Shown: positions 1-7,546, counted from the first letter of the stretch. The stretch: DNA of 14,956 bases from Acidaminococcus sp050873445 (GCF_050873445.1 NZ_JBNMIU010000052.1:1-14956), one strand, 5' to 3'. The notes: generated by a model from the sequence alone, not told the origin. Numbers and translations: made by a program.

Positions 1-29
1 CCCTCCTTTCGGTCCATGATTCCCGGCCA

Positions 30-1409
30 TTATTCTCTGTACATTTCAGCAACCGCTTCTTCCACCGTCCGCACCTGGACGACGGTCACGTTTTTCGGTT
101 CTTTTCCATTGGGGAAGCTGCCCCTGGGAACCACGAACCGGTGAAAACCCAGCTGTACCGCCTCTCTGATCCGGCGATCCACCAGCCCAACCCGGCGCAG
201 TTCCCCGGTCAGTCCCACTTCACCGATGGCCAGCACGCCCATGGGCACAGCCCGGTTCCGGTAACTGGATACCAGGGCACCCAATATGGCCAGGTCGGCT
301 GCCGGTTCTTTCACCTTCATACCGCCTACGGCCGCCACATAGGCATCCTGATCCCCGAAGTTCATGCCGCAGCGCTTTTCCAGCACCGCCAGCAGCATGT
401 TCACCCGGTTAAAATCCACCCCCACCACAGTCCTGCGAGGCAGGCCAAAAGGAGTATGGGCCACCAGGGCCTGGATTTCCGTCAAAATAGGCCTATTCCC
501 TTCCATGACAGCCGTAATCACCGACCCGGGTACCGGAGACTCCTTTGCCTCCAGGAACAATCCGGAAGGATTGGCCACTTCTTTCAGACCGGCCTCCTCC
601 ATGGAAAAGATTCCGCATTCACTGGTGGAACCGAACCGGTTCTTCAGGGCCCGCAATACCCGATAGGTGTAGGACCGGTCTCCTTCGAACTGGAGCACCA
701 CATCCACCATATGCTCCAGCAGCCGGGGCCCGGCGATATTCCCTTCCTTGGTCACGTGGCCGATGATGATCACCGCAATGCCCGTTTCCTTGGCAAAGGT
801 CAGCAGCTTGGCGGTACATTCCCGTACCTGCCCCACGCTGCCCGCCGCTGTTTCCAGTTCCTGGTTGTACATGGTCTGGATGGAGTCGATCACCAGCAAT
901 CTGGGCATCACCTGGCGTGCCTGGACCAGGATGGTCCCCAGTTCTGTAGCGGTCATGATCTGGAGGGCATCCGTGGCTTCACCCAGCCGTTCAGCTCGCA
1001 TGGCAGTCTGGGCTTCACTTTCTTCGCCCGACACATACAGCACTTTGGCGCCCCGGTCCGCTGCCTTCATGGAAACGTCCAGGGTAATGGTGCTTTTGCC
1101 GATGCCCGGCGCCCCGCCCAGCAGGATCAGGGAACCCGGTACGATGCCGCCCCCCAGCACCCGGTCGAATTCATGGATACCCGTGGAAAGCCGATGCACC
1201 TGCACCTTGTTGACCTGACGCAGGGTCTTAGGCGTGGGCGCCTCCGTCACAGCCAGATAGCTGGGGCGCTGGCGGGTGGGTCCTGCAGGAGCCGCCACCT
1301 CCTCCACCAACGTGTCCCACTGGCCGCATTCCGGGCACTTGCCCAGCCATTTGGCTGTGGAATATCCGCAGTTCTGGCATACATAACGGGTCTGGGTCTT
1401 CTTTGCCAC
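30..1409 (-). CDS. radA: DNA repair protein RadA (Sms)
   Basis: RadA is a RecA-like ATPase that helps process recombination intermediates and branch migration during DNA repair. The 459-residue protein has all family parts: an N-terminal zinc finger (C11, C14, C25, C28), a Walker A loop GGAPGIGKST at 98-107, Walker B LLVIDS at 171-176, the RadA signature KNRFG at 256-260, and a C-terminal Lon-protease-like domain from about 290. Length is normal. The start is GTG at 1409-1407; it follows the ctsR stop codon with no gap, and its ribosome site AGGAGGAG lies inside the end of ctsR, so the two are translationally coupled. In many Bacillota radA is followed by disA. The first bases of the window hold a good ribosome site (GGAGGG on the minus strand), so another gene probably follows outside the window. 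Confidence 0.98.
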   Translation of the reverse strand: MAKKTQTRYVCQNCGYSTAKWLGKCPECGQWDTLVEEVAAPAGPTRQRPSYLAVTEAPTPKTLRQVNKVQVHRLSTGIHEFDRVLGGGIVPGSLILLGGAPGIGKSTITLDVSMKAADRGAKVLYVSGEESEAQTAMRAERLGEATDALQIMTATELGTILVQARQVMPRLLVIDSIQTMYNQELETAAGSVGQVRECTAKLLTFAKETGIAVIIIGHVTKEGNIAGPRLLEHMVDVVLQFEGDRSYTYRVLRALKNRFGSTSECGIFSMEEAGLKEVANPSGLFLEAKESPVPGSVITAVMEGNRPILTEIQALVAHTPFGLPRRTVVGVDFNRVNMLLAVLEKRCGMNFGDQDAYVAAVGGMKVKEPAADLAILGALVSSYRNRAVPMGVLAIGEVGLTGELRRVGLVDRRIREAVQLGFHRFVVPRGSFPNGKEPKNVTVVQVRTVEEAVAEMYRE

Positions 1410-1856
1410 TTACTCCTCCTCCTGAAGCAGTTGGAATGCATTGCGGATCAGCTGTTCCTTATTTTTTTCACTGATATGGTCCCCCAGCACCTGGAGGAAG
1501 TAATCCATAAGCTTGGCCTCCCGCAGAGTCACCAGTTTATGTGTGAGCAGCGCATGGACCAGCTGCCCGGAGGATGTGTTCTCCTGGGCGGCCGGCAGGG
1601 CCGGGTGGGCTGCTGCAGCACCGTTTGGCTGCGGATGCAGCCGGATGATCCGGATAAAGCCTCCGTTTCCCCGTTTGGATTCTACTTCATAGCCTCGTTC
1701 CGGAGTAAACCGTGTCGTCAGCGTATACGTAATCTGGCTGGGAGCGCAGGAAAGTTTCTCCGCCAGCTGGCTCCGTTTGACACTCACTGCGTCCCGTTCG
1801 TTGGCAAACAGTTCGCTGATAATGAATTCTTCGATTGCATCTGCGATATTTCGCAT
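1410..1856 (-). CDS. ctsR: Transcriptional repressor CtsR
   Basis: CtsR represses clp protease and chaperone genes in Bacillota and is inactivated by heat or protein stress. The 148-residue product starts MRNIADAIEEFI, the usual CtsR opening. It carries the N-terminal winged HTH (QLAEKLSCAPSQITYTLTTRF) followed by the YEVESKRGNGGFIRI wing, in which the RGxGG tip is diagnostic. I chose the ATG at 1856 because GGAGG lies 9 bases upstream; an in-frame ATG at 1928 would add 24 residues unlike the family and overlap the promoter. CtsR is normally first in ctsR-mcsA-mcsB-clpC(-radA). Here radA follows directly and the three middle genes are absent, so the Clp machinery it controls must lie elsewhere or be lost. 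Confidence 0.95.
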   Translation of the reverse strand: MRNIADAIEEFIISELFANERDAVSVKRSQLAEKLSCAPSQITYTLTTRFTPERGYEVESKRGNGGFIRIIRLHPQPNGAAAAHPALPAAQENTSSGQLVHALLTHKLVTLREAKLMDYFLQVLGDHISEKNKEQLIRNAFQLLQEEE

Positions 1857-1899
1857 GATGAAACACCTCCCTTGGGAAAGGCAGGATTTCCCATGCTCT

Positions 1900-1928
1900 A
1901 TTATATTTGACTTTTTGACGTTTAGCAA
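1900..1928 (-). promoter_or_regulatory. ctsR promoter with CtsR-like half-sites
   Basis: Reading the minus strand, TTGCTA (1928-1923) and TATAAT (1905-1900) are 17 bases apart. The spacer holds two GTCAAA half-sites in direct repeat (GTCAAAAAGTCAAA, 1919-1906). CtsR boxes are tandem GTCAAA heptads, so autoregulation is likely. The half-sites repeat every 8 bases here, whereas the classical box repeats every 10, so binding needs testing. Confidence 0.6.
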
Positions 1929-2095
1929 GTAAAAAAATGAAGGTGTGAAAAATACCGTCCGATCATCCGGAAAAAGCTGATACCAGCAGTATCTCCTCCA
2001 TCACCTTTTTTGTAGATCAGCACCATCATCAGCAGGATTGCTGCAATCACGCCTTCAATACTCATATGCAGTAAAGTAACACATAAGAATTTCAT
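1922..2095 (-). CDS. Small hydrophobic ORF, unrecognised
   Basis: An ORF of 57 codons begins MKFLCVTLLHMS with GAGGG about 9 bases upstream of the ATG. Residues 11-28 form one hydrophobic, probably membrane-spanning stretch, followed by a short basic and polar tail ending HFFTC. I recognise no family; the opening faintly recalls the first helix of M56/BlaR-type membrane proteins, so this could be a decayed remnant of a longer gene. It lies head to tail upstream of ctsR and its end overlaps the ctsR -35 element. No clear promoter is seen for it. It may be real or a chance frame. Confidence 0.35.
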   Translation of the reverse strand: MKFLCVTLLHMSIEGVIAAILLMMVLIYKKGDGGDTAGISFFRMIGRYFSHLHFFTC

Positions 2096-2123
2096 AGACA
2101 GCAGCCCTCTATTCCCTCAAATA

Positions 2124-2152
2124 TTGACTTCTGCAAAAACACCTGCTATATT
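2124..2152 (+). promoter_or_regulatory. Sigma-A type promoter of the acetyltransferase island
   Basis: TTGACT at 2124-2129 and TATATT at 2147-2152 are separated by exactly 17 bases. Transcription would begin near 2159 and run through the hairpin at 2203-2266 before reaching the acetyltransferase start at 2291. Confidence 0.7.
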
Positions 2153-2202
2153 ATTATTCAAATAGTTGCTGATACATTATCACCGGATAAATGTACTTAT
2201 TA

Positions 2203-2276
2203 GGCATTCAAAAATTAACCGTAGGTACGGCGCAGTAATGCGTTATAAGGTTAATTTTTGGATGCCTTTTGTTTTT
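2203..2276 (+). terminator. Leader attenuator-like hairpin
   Basis: An 18-base arm, GGCATTCAAAAATTAACC (2203-2220), pairs at 17 of 18 positions with 2249-2266 and is followed by a T-rich run (TTTTGTTTTT, 2267-2276), the form of an intrinsic terminator. It sits after the promoter and before the ribosome site of the acetyltransferase, so it could attenuate the operon. The 28-base apical part can fold two small hairpins, CCGT-AGGT-ACGG (2219-2230, whose outer CC competes with the main stem) and CGCA-GTAA-TGCG (2231-2242, with a GNRA-type loop). I recognise no known riboswitch. Confidence 0.6.
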
Positions 2277-2290
2277 ACAAGGAGGGCAAA

Positions 2291-2716
2291 ATGGATATTA
2301 AACTTTATAGTGAATTACCAAGAGAGGCATACGAAATTAGGCAGAAAGTTTTTGTAGAGGAACAAGGTTTTCAAAACGAATTTGACGAAACGGATAAAAT
2401 TTCAAAGCATTTGGTTTTGTATGACACGGGAATTCCGGTAGCAACTTGTCGTTTTTTTCAATCCTCATATAGGAAATATACTATTGGGCGTATCGCTGTA
2501 ATCAAACAATATCGTAGTCAAAATATTGGCTCGTATCTATTGACTTTGGCAGAAAACGAAATAAGGCAAATTGGTGGAACACAAATTTATTTACATGCAC
2601 AGAATAGAGCCAGAAAATTTTATGAAAAATATGGATACTCTTGTTTCGGAGAAATAGATTTTGACGAAAGCTGTCCGCATATATGGATGTGTAAAGATAT
2701 TGGAGAGAACCAATGA
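2291..2716 (+). CDS. GNAT family N-acetyltransferase
   Basis: The 141-residue protein belongs to the GCN5-related acetyltransferases, which move an acetyl group from acetyl-CoA to an amine on a small molecule or protein. The acetyl-CoA loop is visible as IAVIKQYRSQNIGSYLL (68-84), followed by the usual FYEKYGY motif (110-116); the N-terminus KVFVEEQGF (19-27) is typical of the ElaA/YitI-like branch. The start at 2291 has AGGAGGG about 5 bases upstream; the longer in-frame ATG at 2258 lies inside the attenuator hairpin and lacks a ribosome site. The stop overlaps the next start (ATGA), so the two are co-translated. G+C is far below the neighbours, pointing to recent transfer. The substrate cannot be told. 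Confidence 0.88.
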   Translation: MDIKLYSELPREAYEIRQKVFVEEQGFQNEFDETDKISKHLVLYDTGIPVATCRFFQSSYRKYTIGRIAVIKQYRSQNIGSYLLTLAENEIRQIGGTQIYLHAQNRARKFYEKYGYSCFGEIDFDESCPHIWMCKDIGENQ

Positions 2717-3144
2717 ATATTTTATATTATATCGCTCCGTTAATTTTAGTTGTTTTTTCAAATACGATGTATCACCTCATTAGCAAGAATACGCCAGCAA
2801 CAGTCAATCCTTTTGCTGCATTAGTAGCTACCTATGGAAGCGCATTGGTAGGAAGTATTATATTACTACTTATTACTAAAAAGACGAGCATATACGAAGA
2901 AATGTCAAACCTCAAAATAGCAAATTATATAATGGGACTAATCATTATTGGGGTTGAAGGAGGCTATATGCTCATGTACAAAAATGGGTGGGAAATAAGC
3001 AAAGGTTCACTCATTGCCAACATTTTTATTGCAATTATTTTAATATTTATGGGGGCAGTATTTTTTCAAGAGGAGCTGCATTTTACAAAAATGATAGGAA
3101 TCGCTGTATGTTTAATCGGGATTGCTTTGGCTAATGTCGGATAA
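2713..3144 (+). CDS. EamA-like small membrane transporter
   Basis: A 143-residue, strongly hydrophobic protein with about five predicted membrane helices (roughly 3-20, 35-55, 70-88, 98-117, 125-142). The end, FFQEELHFTKMIGIAVCLIGIAL, matches the closing helix pair of EamA domains in the drug/metabolite transporter superfamily, whose two-domain members are about 300 residues. This is a single-domain form that would have to work as a dimer, as the SMR proteins do. It starts at the ATGA overlap with the acetyltransferase gene, so the two probably form one small operon, perhaps modifying and exporting the same compound; that pairing is inference. It shares the low G+C of the acetyltransferase. 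Confidence 0.8.
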   Translation: MNILYYIAPLILVVFSNTMYHLISKNTPATVNPFAALVATYGSALVGSIILLLITKKTSIYEEMSNLKIANYIMGLIIIGVEGGYMLMYKNGWEISKGSLIANIFIAIILIFMGAVFFQEELHFTKMIGIAVCLIGIALANVG

Positions 3145-3163
3145 AACGACCTTTCAGAAATAG

Positions 3164-3328
3164 CAAAACCAGCCGAGCCAGTCAACGGTCAAGATGACCC
3201 GGTTCCGCAGCGACTATTTCGAACAGGTGCTGGGAAAAGGATCTGCGCAATATCAAACAGACAAGAAAAAAGGCTGCGAAAAAGTAAACTCCTCAAAAAC
3301 ACGAAAAAAGGACTTCCGATTCTTGTGA
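3164..3328 (+). other. Possible gene remnant after the island
   Basis: After the transporter the base composition returns to normal and a 54-codon open stretch without a start signal contains STVKMTRFRSDYFEQVLGKG (about residues 6-25 of the stretch). An overlapping frame ends in KDLRNIKQTRKKAAKK followed by a stop. Neither has a ribosome site. The look is of the decayed 3' end of a gene, perhaps frameshifted, left at the junction of the acquired island. I cannot name the parent gene. Confidence 0.25.
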
Positions 3329-3347
3329 GCCGAAAGTCCTTTTTTTG
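3304..3347 (-). terminator. Terminator downstream of smpB, probably bidirectional
   Basis: The arms AAAAAAGGACTT-CCG and CGG-AAAGTCCTTTTTT flank a short loop, with T-runs on both strands. It lies 31 bases after the smpB stop on the minus strand and after the acetyltransferase/transporter island on the plus strand. Confidence 0.75.
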
Positions 3348-3377
3348 TTTTCATGGGGCCATGATTTCACAGCTTCT

Positions 3378-3842
3378 TTATCTGTTTCTCTCCTTCATCG
3401 CCCGGTCGATGTCCCGTTTAGCGGCTCTGGCAGCCATATCCTGGCGCTTGTCGTAGAGTTTCTTACCGGTGGCCAGTGCCAGTTTGCATTTCACCAGCCC
3501 ATGGCTGAAATACAGCTGCAGGGGAACCAGGGTATACCCTTTTTCTTTGGTCTTGCCGATCAGCTTCTGGATTTCCCGTTTGTGCATCAAAAGTTTCCGG
3601 TCCCGCAGAGGATCCACGTTGAACCGGTTGCCGTGCTCATAGGGGCTGATGTGCAGATTATAGATATACACCTCCGCCGTCTTGGTCACGGCCGCATAGG
3701 AATCCTTCAAATTGGCCTTGCCCGCCCGCAGGGATTTCACTTCCGTACCGGTAAGCACGATGCCGGCTTCATAGGTCTCGTGAATATTATAGTCATGCCT
3801 TGCTTTGCGATTCTCTGCTGCGATTTTCACTGTTTTTTCCAT
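3378..3842 (-). CDS. smpB: SsrA-binding protein SmpB
   Basis: SmpB binds tmRNA and delivers it to stalled ribosomes for trans-translation. The 154-residue protein is full length. It has the conserved opening AAENRKARHDY (8-18), ETYEAGIVLTGTEVKSLR (22-39), the core NLKDSYA and HISPYEHGN segments, and the basic C-terminal tail KKLYDKRQDMAARAAKRD that enters the ribosomal mRNA path. The start lies 50 bases inside the 3' end of rnr in another frame; the ribosome site there (CGGAAA) is weak, so translation probably depends on coupling to rnr. RNase R and SmpB act together in tmRNA-mediated decay. The tmRNA gene, often just downstream, is not visible in the following bases. Confidence 0.98.
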   Translation of the reverse strand: MEKTVKIAAENRKARHDYNIHETYEAGIVLTGTEVKSLRAGKANLKDSYAAVTKTAEVYIYNLHISPYEHGNRFNVDPLRDRKLLMHKREIQKLIGKTKEKGYTLVPLQLYFSHGLVKCKLALATGKKLYDKRQDMAARAAKRDIDRAMKERNR

Positions 3843-6270
3843 GTTTCCGGTCCCTTCTTCTCCGCCGGCGGCGGTTATTCTTCCTGGTATTGCTGCCGCC
3901 CCGGGCTCCGGTACCCTCCGGTACCAGCTGGCTCAGGCCGCCTTCCTGTTTCTTCGGCGTCCCGACGGCGTTCTGTTCCCTGTCCTTCCTGCTCTTGCTG
4001 TGATGCCGGTTCCGGCTTTTCCTGGAGCTTTCGTGAGCCCTGCGTCCGGTGGTATCATGCCGCAGTTTCCCGGTGGCAATGCCGCTCTTGGTTTTCTTCT
4101 GGCGGCCCAGTTCCCGGCGCATGGCATCGGCATCTTCCCTGGAAAGCCCTGCCAGTACAAAGTCGATTTTCCGTTCTTCCACATCCACTGACAGAACCTG
4201 GATCTTCACCTGGTCACCCAGACGGTACCGGTGGCCCAGATGCTGGCCGATCAGGGCGTACTGGCCCTCGATGTAATCATAGTAATCGTCGGTAAGGCTG
4301 GAAACGTGCACCAAACCTTCCACCCCGTTATCCAGTTCCACAAAGAACCCGAAAGAGGAGACCCCCGAAATGGTACCGGTAAATTCCTGCCCCACGAACT
4401 GGAGCATATATTCCGCCATCTTCAAATCCACGGTCTGCCGTTCAGCGTCAATAGCCGCCCGTTCCCGGACGGAACAGTGGGAAGCGATCAGGCTCAGCCG
4501 CTGGGTCCGTTCTTCCGCTTCCTGTCTGCTCAGCCGTTCGCCATCCAGCTGACGCCGCAGCAGGCGGTGCACCATCAGGTCCGGATACCGGCGGATGGGG
4601 GAAGTAAAATGGGTATAGAAGTGAGCGGCCAGCCCAAAATGGCCGATATTCTCCGTCTGATACACAGCCTGGCGCATACTCCGCAGCGCCACCGTAGAAA
4701 TCAGTTTCTCCTCCGGTTTTCCGGCCACCTTGTCCAGAGCCCGCTGCAGATCCTTGGGCCGCATCTTTTCTTCCACTTTCAGGGTGACCCCGAACAGGCT
4801 CATGAGCTTGGCCAGATTCTGAATCTTTTCCGGATCCGGCAGGTCATGGACCCGGTAGATAAAGGGCCGCTTGTGCCTGGCCATAAAACCGGCTACCGTT
4901 TCGTTGGCGGCCAGCATGAATTCCTCGATCATCATCTCGGCCACGGAGCGTTCCCTCTTCACGATGGCCACCGGATGCTTCTGGTCATCCAGCAGCACTT
5001 TCTGTTCCGGCAGTTCAAAGTTGATGGCACCCCGGCGCTGCCGTTTCTTGTTCAGCACTTTCTGCAGGTCGGCCATGTCTTCCAGCATGGGTACGATGTC
5101 CGCATATTTTTCCCGCAGGGCTTCGTCCTGATCCACCAAAATACTCCGCACATCCGGATAGTTCATCCGGTGATGGTTATTGATCACGCTGGGAGAAATG
5201 GTAAAGGAGATGGTCCGTCCGGTCTTGCCGTCGATGAGCATTTCGCAGGCCATGGTCAGCCGGTCTTCCCCTTCGTTCAGGCTGCAGATGCCGTTGCTCA
5301 GCTCTACCGGCAGCATGGGCAGCACCCGGTCCACCAGGTACACGCTGGTGCCCCGTTCGTAGGCCTCCTGATCCAGGGCGGAATGGGGCTGCACATAATA
5401 GCTTACGTCGGCGATATAAACCCCTAGGAAGTAGTTGTCCCCCTGCTTCTCCACGTACACGGCATCGTCTAGGTCCTTGGAATCCACCCCGTCGATGGTG
5501 ATGATGTTCCATTTTCGCCGGTCCAGCCGGGACTGCAGCTCCTTCTTTTTGATTTTCTGTTCCACTTTTTCCGCGGCGTTCTGGACAGCATCCGGGAATT
5601 TGGTGGGCAGGTCATTATCCTTGATGATGGACAGGATTTCCAGACCGATGTCCCCGGGTTTGCCCAGGATTTCCACAATCCTGCCTTCGGCATTCCGCCG
5701 TTCGTCCGGCCAGGTGGTAATCTCCACCACCACTTTTTCCTTATCCTTCGCTCCGTTAAAATCTTTCCGGCGCACGTAGATATCCCGTCCTACCCGTTTG
5801 TTATCTGGGATCACGAAGGCAAATTCTCCGGCCTTGCTGAAAGTCCCCACCAGCTTGGTATGGGCCCGTTTCAAAATCCGGATGACCTTTCCTTCCCTCC
5901 GGTCGTCATAGCCTTTTTCCATGACCCGGGCAATAACCGTATCTCCGTCCATGGCTCCGGTCAGGCTGCTGGCCGGGATGAACAGATCGCCTTCTTCCGT
6001 CTTTTCTGCCGGGATCACAAAGCCAAAGCCCTTGCTGGTAATCTGGATGCGGCCCACCACCAGCCCCATGGCAGCCGGCAGCCCGTAGGTATTGTACCGG
6101 GTCTTGATCAGGGTACCGTTATCTTCCAGTTCCTTCAGTTCCAGCCAGAACAGCTTCAGATCCGCCCCTTCCAGCTGCAAAGCCTTCAAAATGGGCTCTG
6201 CCGCCAGAGGAGCCGCCGCATGCTCCTTCACATACCCCAGGATCCGTTCTTGCATTTCAATATTGGTCAT
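3793..6270 (-). CDS. rnr: Ribonuclease R
   Basis: RNase R is a processive 3'-to-5' exoribonuclease that degrades structured RNA and works with SmpB-tmRNA. The 825-residue protein shows an N-terminal winged-helix segment (1-65), cold-shock domains (about 70-210), and the RNB catalytic domain with DGVDSKDLDDA (260-270), whose acidic residues bind metal, and HFTSPIRRYPDL (554-565). An S1 domain follows (about 625-708). The last 110 residues are a very basic, low-complexity tail rich in Arg, Lys and Ser, longer than in many homologues, and its final 50 bases double as the start of smpB. The ATG at 6270 has GAGGAGA about 6 bases upstream and overlaps the preceding stop (ATGA). Confidence 0.98.
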   Translation of the reverse strand: MTNIEMQERILGYVKEHAAAPLAAEPILKALQLEGADLKLFWLELKELEDNGTLIKTRYNTYGLPAAMGLVVGRIQITSKGFGFVIPAEKTEEGDLFIPASSLTGAMDGDTVIARVMEKGYDDRREGKVIRILKRAHTKLVGTFSKAGEFAFVIPDNKRVGRDIYVRRKDFNGAKDKEKVVVEITTWPDERRNAEGRIVEILGKPGDIGLEILSIIKDNDLPTKFPDAVQNAAEKVEQKIKKKELQSRLDRRKWNIITIDGVDSKDLDDAVYVEKQGDNYFLGVYIADVSYYVQPHSALDQEAYERGTSVYLVDRVLPMLPVELSNGICSLNEGEDRLTMACEMLIDGKTGRTISFTISPSVINNHHRMNYPDVRSILVDQDEALREKYADIVPMLEDMADLQKVLNKKRQRRGAINFELPEQKVLLDDQKHPVAIVKRERSVAEMMIEEFMLAANETVAGFMARHKRPFIYRVHDLPDPEKIQNLAKLMSLFGVTLKVEEKMRPKDLQRALDKVAGKPEEKLISTVALRSMRQAVYQTENIGHFGLAAHFYTHFTSPIRRYPDLMVHRLLRRQLDGERLSRQEAEERTQRLSLIASHCSVRERAAIDAERQTVDLKMAEYMLQFVGQEFTGTISGVSSFGFFVELDNGVEGLVHVSSLTDDYYDYIEGQYALIGQHLGHRYRLGDQVKIQVLSVDVEERKIDFVLAGLSREDADAMRRELGRQKKTKSGIATGKLRHDTTGRRAHESSRKSRNRHHSKSRKDREQNAVGTPKKQEGGLSQLVPEGTGARGGSNTRKNNRRRRRRRDRKHGKNSENRSRESQSKA

Positions 6271-6668
6271 GATCTCTCCTCATACATCAGCTTCCCGTCT
6301 GCTTCGGCAGCGATGGTGCCGTCCTCCCGGACCACCTGTCCCGTCATTTCCAGCAGCTGTCCTTTCCTCCGTTTCACTTTCGTAATAACCCGGATCCGTT
6401 CCCCGATGCGCACCGGCTGCCGAAAGCGCACTTCCAGCCGGGCTGTGTAAGCTACTCTGTGTTCGTACATATAGGGATAATTGCCCATGGTCTCGTCCAG
6501 CAGGGTGGAAATCAGTCCCCCGTGCATCCGACCGTCATAGCTCTGGTGCACCGGCTGGGGCACGAAACTGGTATAGCAGCCGTCCTCATCGGTGCGAAAA
6601 TGAAGATGCAGTCCCACAGGATTATCCCTGCCGCAGCCAAAGCACATGGTATCTCTCGTTCGTTCCAT
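6267..6668 (-). CDS. PaaI-type hotdog thioesterase
   Basis: This 133-residue protein has the hotdog fold of acyl-CoA thioesterases. Visible are the N-terminal CFGCGRDNPVGLHLHF motif (9-24), found in a YbgC/PaaI-like subgroup, and the hotdog helix signature HGGLISTLLDETMG (49-62), in which H49-G-G and the D58-E59 pair shape the active site. It sits between the carboxylesterase and rnr, 7 bases after the former and overlapping the latter by 4 bases, so it is part of the operon. This position is not part of the common secG-est-rnr-smpB order and looks like a lineage-specific addition. The natural acyl substrate is unknown. Confidence 0.88.
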   Translation of the reverse strand: MERTRDTMCFGCGRDNPVGLHLHFRTDEDGCYTSFVPQPVHQSYDGRMHGGLISTLLDETMGNYPYMYEHRVAYTARLEVRFRQPVRIGERIRVITKVKRRKGQLLEMTGQVVREDGTIAAEADGKLMYEERS

Positions 6669-6675
6669 ATTTTTC

Positions 6676-7422
6676 CTATTCCTCCAAAAAGGCCTCTATG
6701 GCAGCATAAATGGCCTGCCGGCCTGTAAATAATGTCATCACATGGCGGGCATCCGGCACCCACAGCAGCTTCTTGTGCTCTGAGGCCACCTGGTCCGCAA
6801 TATACTGAGCGCTTTCCGGCCGCACTGTATGGTCCGTGCGGCTCTGGATGATCAAGACAGGCTGTCTGACTTTGGGAATTTCCTGCTTTTTCACCAGACG
6901 CAGCAGTTTTACCAGCTGGTGTACCCCGGCAATGGGCATGCACCGGTAGGCTGCATTGTAGCACTCCGGCGCATCGATTCTTCGGGGAGACTTGGGAATG
7001 GCCCAGTAAGGCAGCCGGTCCGCCAGCCACAGGAAATGCACACGCCAGTCGTACAGGTAGATGGGAGTACTCAAGACCACCAGTTTGTCCACCGGCAGTT
7101 CCGCTCCGGCGTACAGTGTCAGCAGGCCGCCCATGGACATCCCGATCACCATGACTGTCCCACAGCTCCGGCGCAGCCCCAGCACTGCCTGGCGTACCTG
7201 CTCCAGCCATTCTTCCGCCCGGACCTTCAGCAGATTCCGGGGATCGGTGCCATGACCTGCCAGCAGGATTCCTTCCACGGTGTACCCTTTGCGGTGGAGC
7301 TGCTCTCCCAGTTCCCGCAGTTCCGAGGGGCTGCCGGTGAAACCATGGATCAGCAGTACACCCTTTCCATTGGTTCCCTGCCAGACATAGGGTTCCGCCC
7401 CAGGCATGATTTCCGTGTTCAT
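6676..7422 (-). CDS. est: Est30-family carboxylesterase (alpha/beta hydrolase)
   Basis: The 248-residue protein matches the length and layout of the Geobacillus Est30/B. subtilis YvaK family, which hydrolyses short and medium acyl esters. The oxyanion-hole motif HGFTGSP is at 26-32, the nucleophile elbow GMSMG at 94-98 gives Ser96, Asp197 lies in SRTDHTV and His227 in DARHVMT, completing the triad. I start at the ATG at 7422, with GGAGGGG about 5 bases upstream, instead of an in-frame ATG at 7440 that has no ribosome site. Its place between secG and rnr is conserved in Bacillota; a link with export or RNA decay is not established. Confidence 0.93.
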   Translation of the reverse strand: MNTEIMPGAEPYVWQGTNGKGVLLIHGFTGSPSELRELGEQLHRKGYTVEGILLAGHGTDPRNLLKVRAEEWLEQVRQAVLGLRRSCGTVMVIGMSMGGLLTLYAGAELPVDKLVVLSTPIYLYDWRVHFLWLADRLPYWAIPKSPRRIDAPECYNAAYRCMPIAGVHQLVKLLRLVKKQEIPKVRQPVLIIQSRTDHTVRPESAQYIADQVASEHKKLLWVPDARHVMTLFTGRQAIYAAIEAFLEE

Positions 7423-7438
7423 CCGCACCCCTCCCCTC

Positions 7439-7467
7439 ATTGTAAAAGCAGCGGCTGATCCTGTCCA
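7439..7467 (-). promoter_or_regulatory. Possible promoter of est-thioesterase-rnr-smpB
   Basis: On the minus strand TGGACA (7467-7462) and TACAAT (7444-7439) are 17 bases apart, downstream of the terminator-like hairpin after secG. The start site would fall inside or just before the ribosome site of the esterase, which makes the leader very short and lowers confidence. Confidence 0.4.
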
Positions 7468-7486
7468 CCGCCCAGCCGGTTATAGC

Positions 7487-7517
7487 AAAAATGGCATTAC
7501 CCTCCAAGGCAATGCCA
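7487..7517 (-). terminator. Terminator after secG
   Basis: TGGCATT and AATGCCA (7492-7498 and 7511-7517) form a 7-bp stem followed on the minus strand by TTTTT. The short stem suggests partial termination, separating secG from the esterase operon. Confidence 0.5.
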
Positions 7518-7546
7518 CTGTGCATGTGTGAACGTTCTTCAGTTGA

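Noticed and set aside
141..1910. Long plus-strand open frame of 589 codons opposite radA and ctsR
   Set aside because: It is the antisense shadow of two clear genes, rich in His, Pro and Gln as such shadows are, with no ribosome site.
2203..2266. Integron attC site before the acetyltransferase
   Set aside because: The hairpin lacks paired RYYYAAC/GTTRRRY cores at its ends and carries a terminator-like T-run, and the gene has its own promoter.
2166..2357. Possible leader peptide or small gene across the attenuator hairpin
   Set aside because: It starts at a TTG without a ribosome site and runs out of frame into the acetyltransferase gene; the hairpin explains the region better.
3345..5427. 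Long plus-strand open frames opposite smpB and rnr
   Set aside because: Antisense shadows in GC-rich coding DNA; no recognisable domains and no start signals.
6512..7525. Minus-strand frame of 337 codons overlapping the esterase and thioesterase
   Set aside because: Wrong-frame shadow of two well-supported enzymes with complete catalytic motifs.
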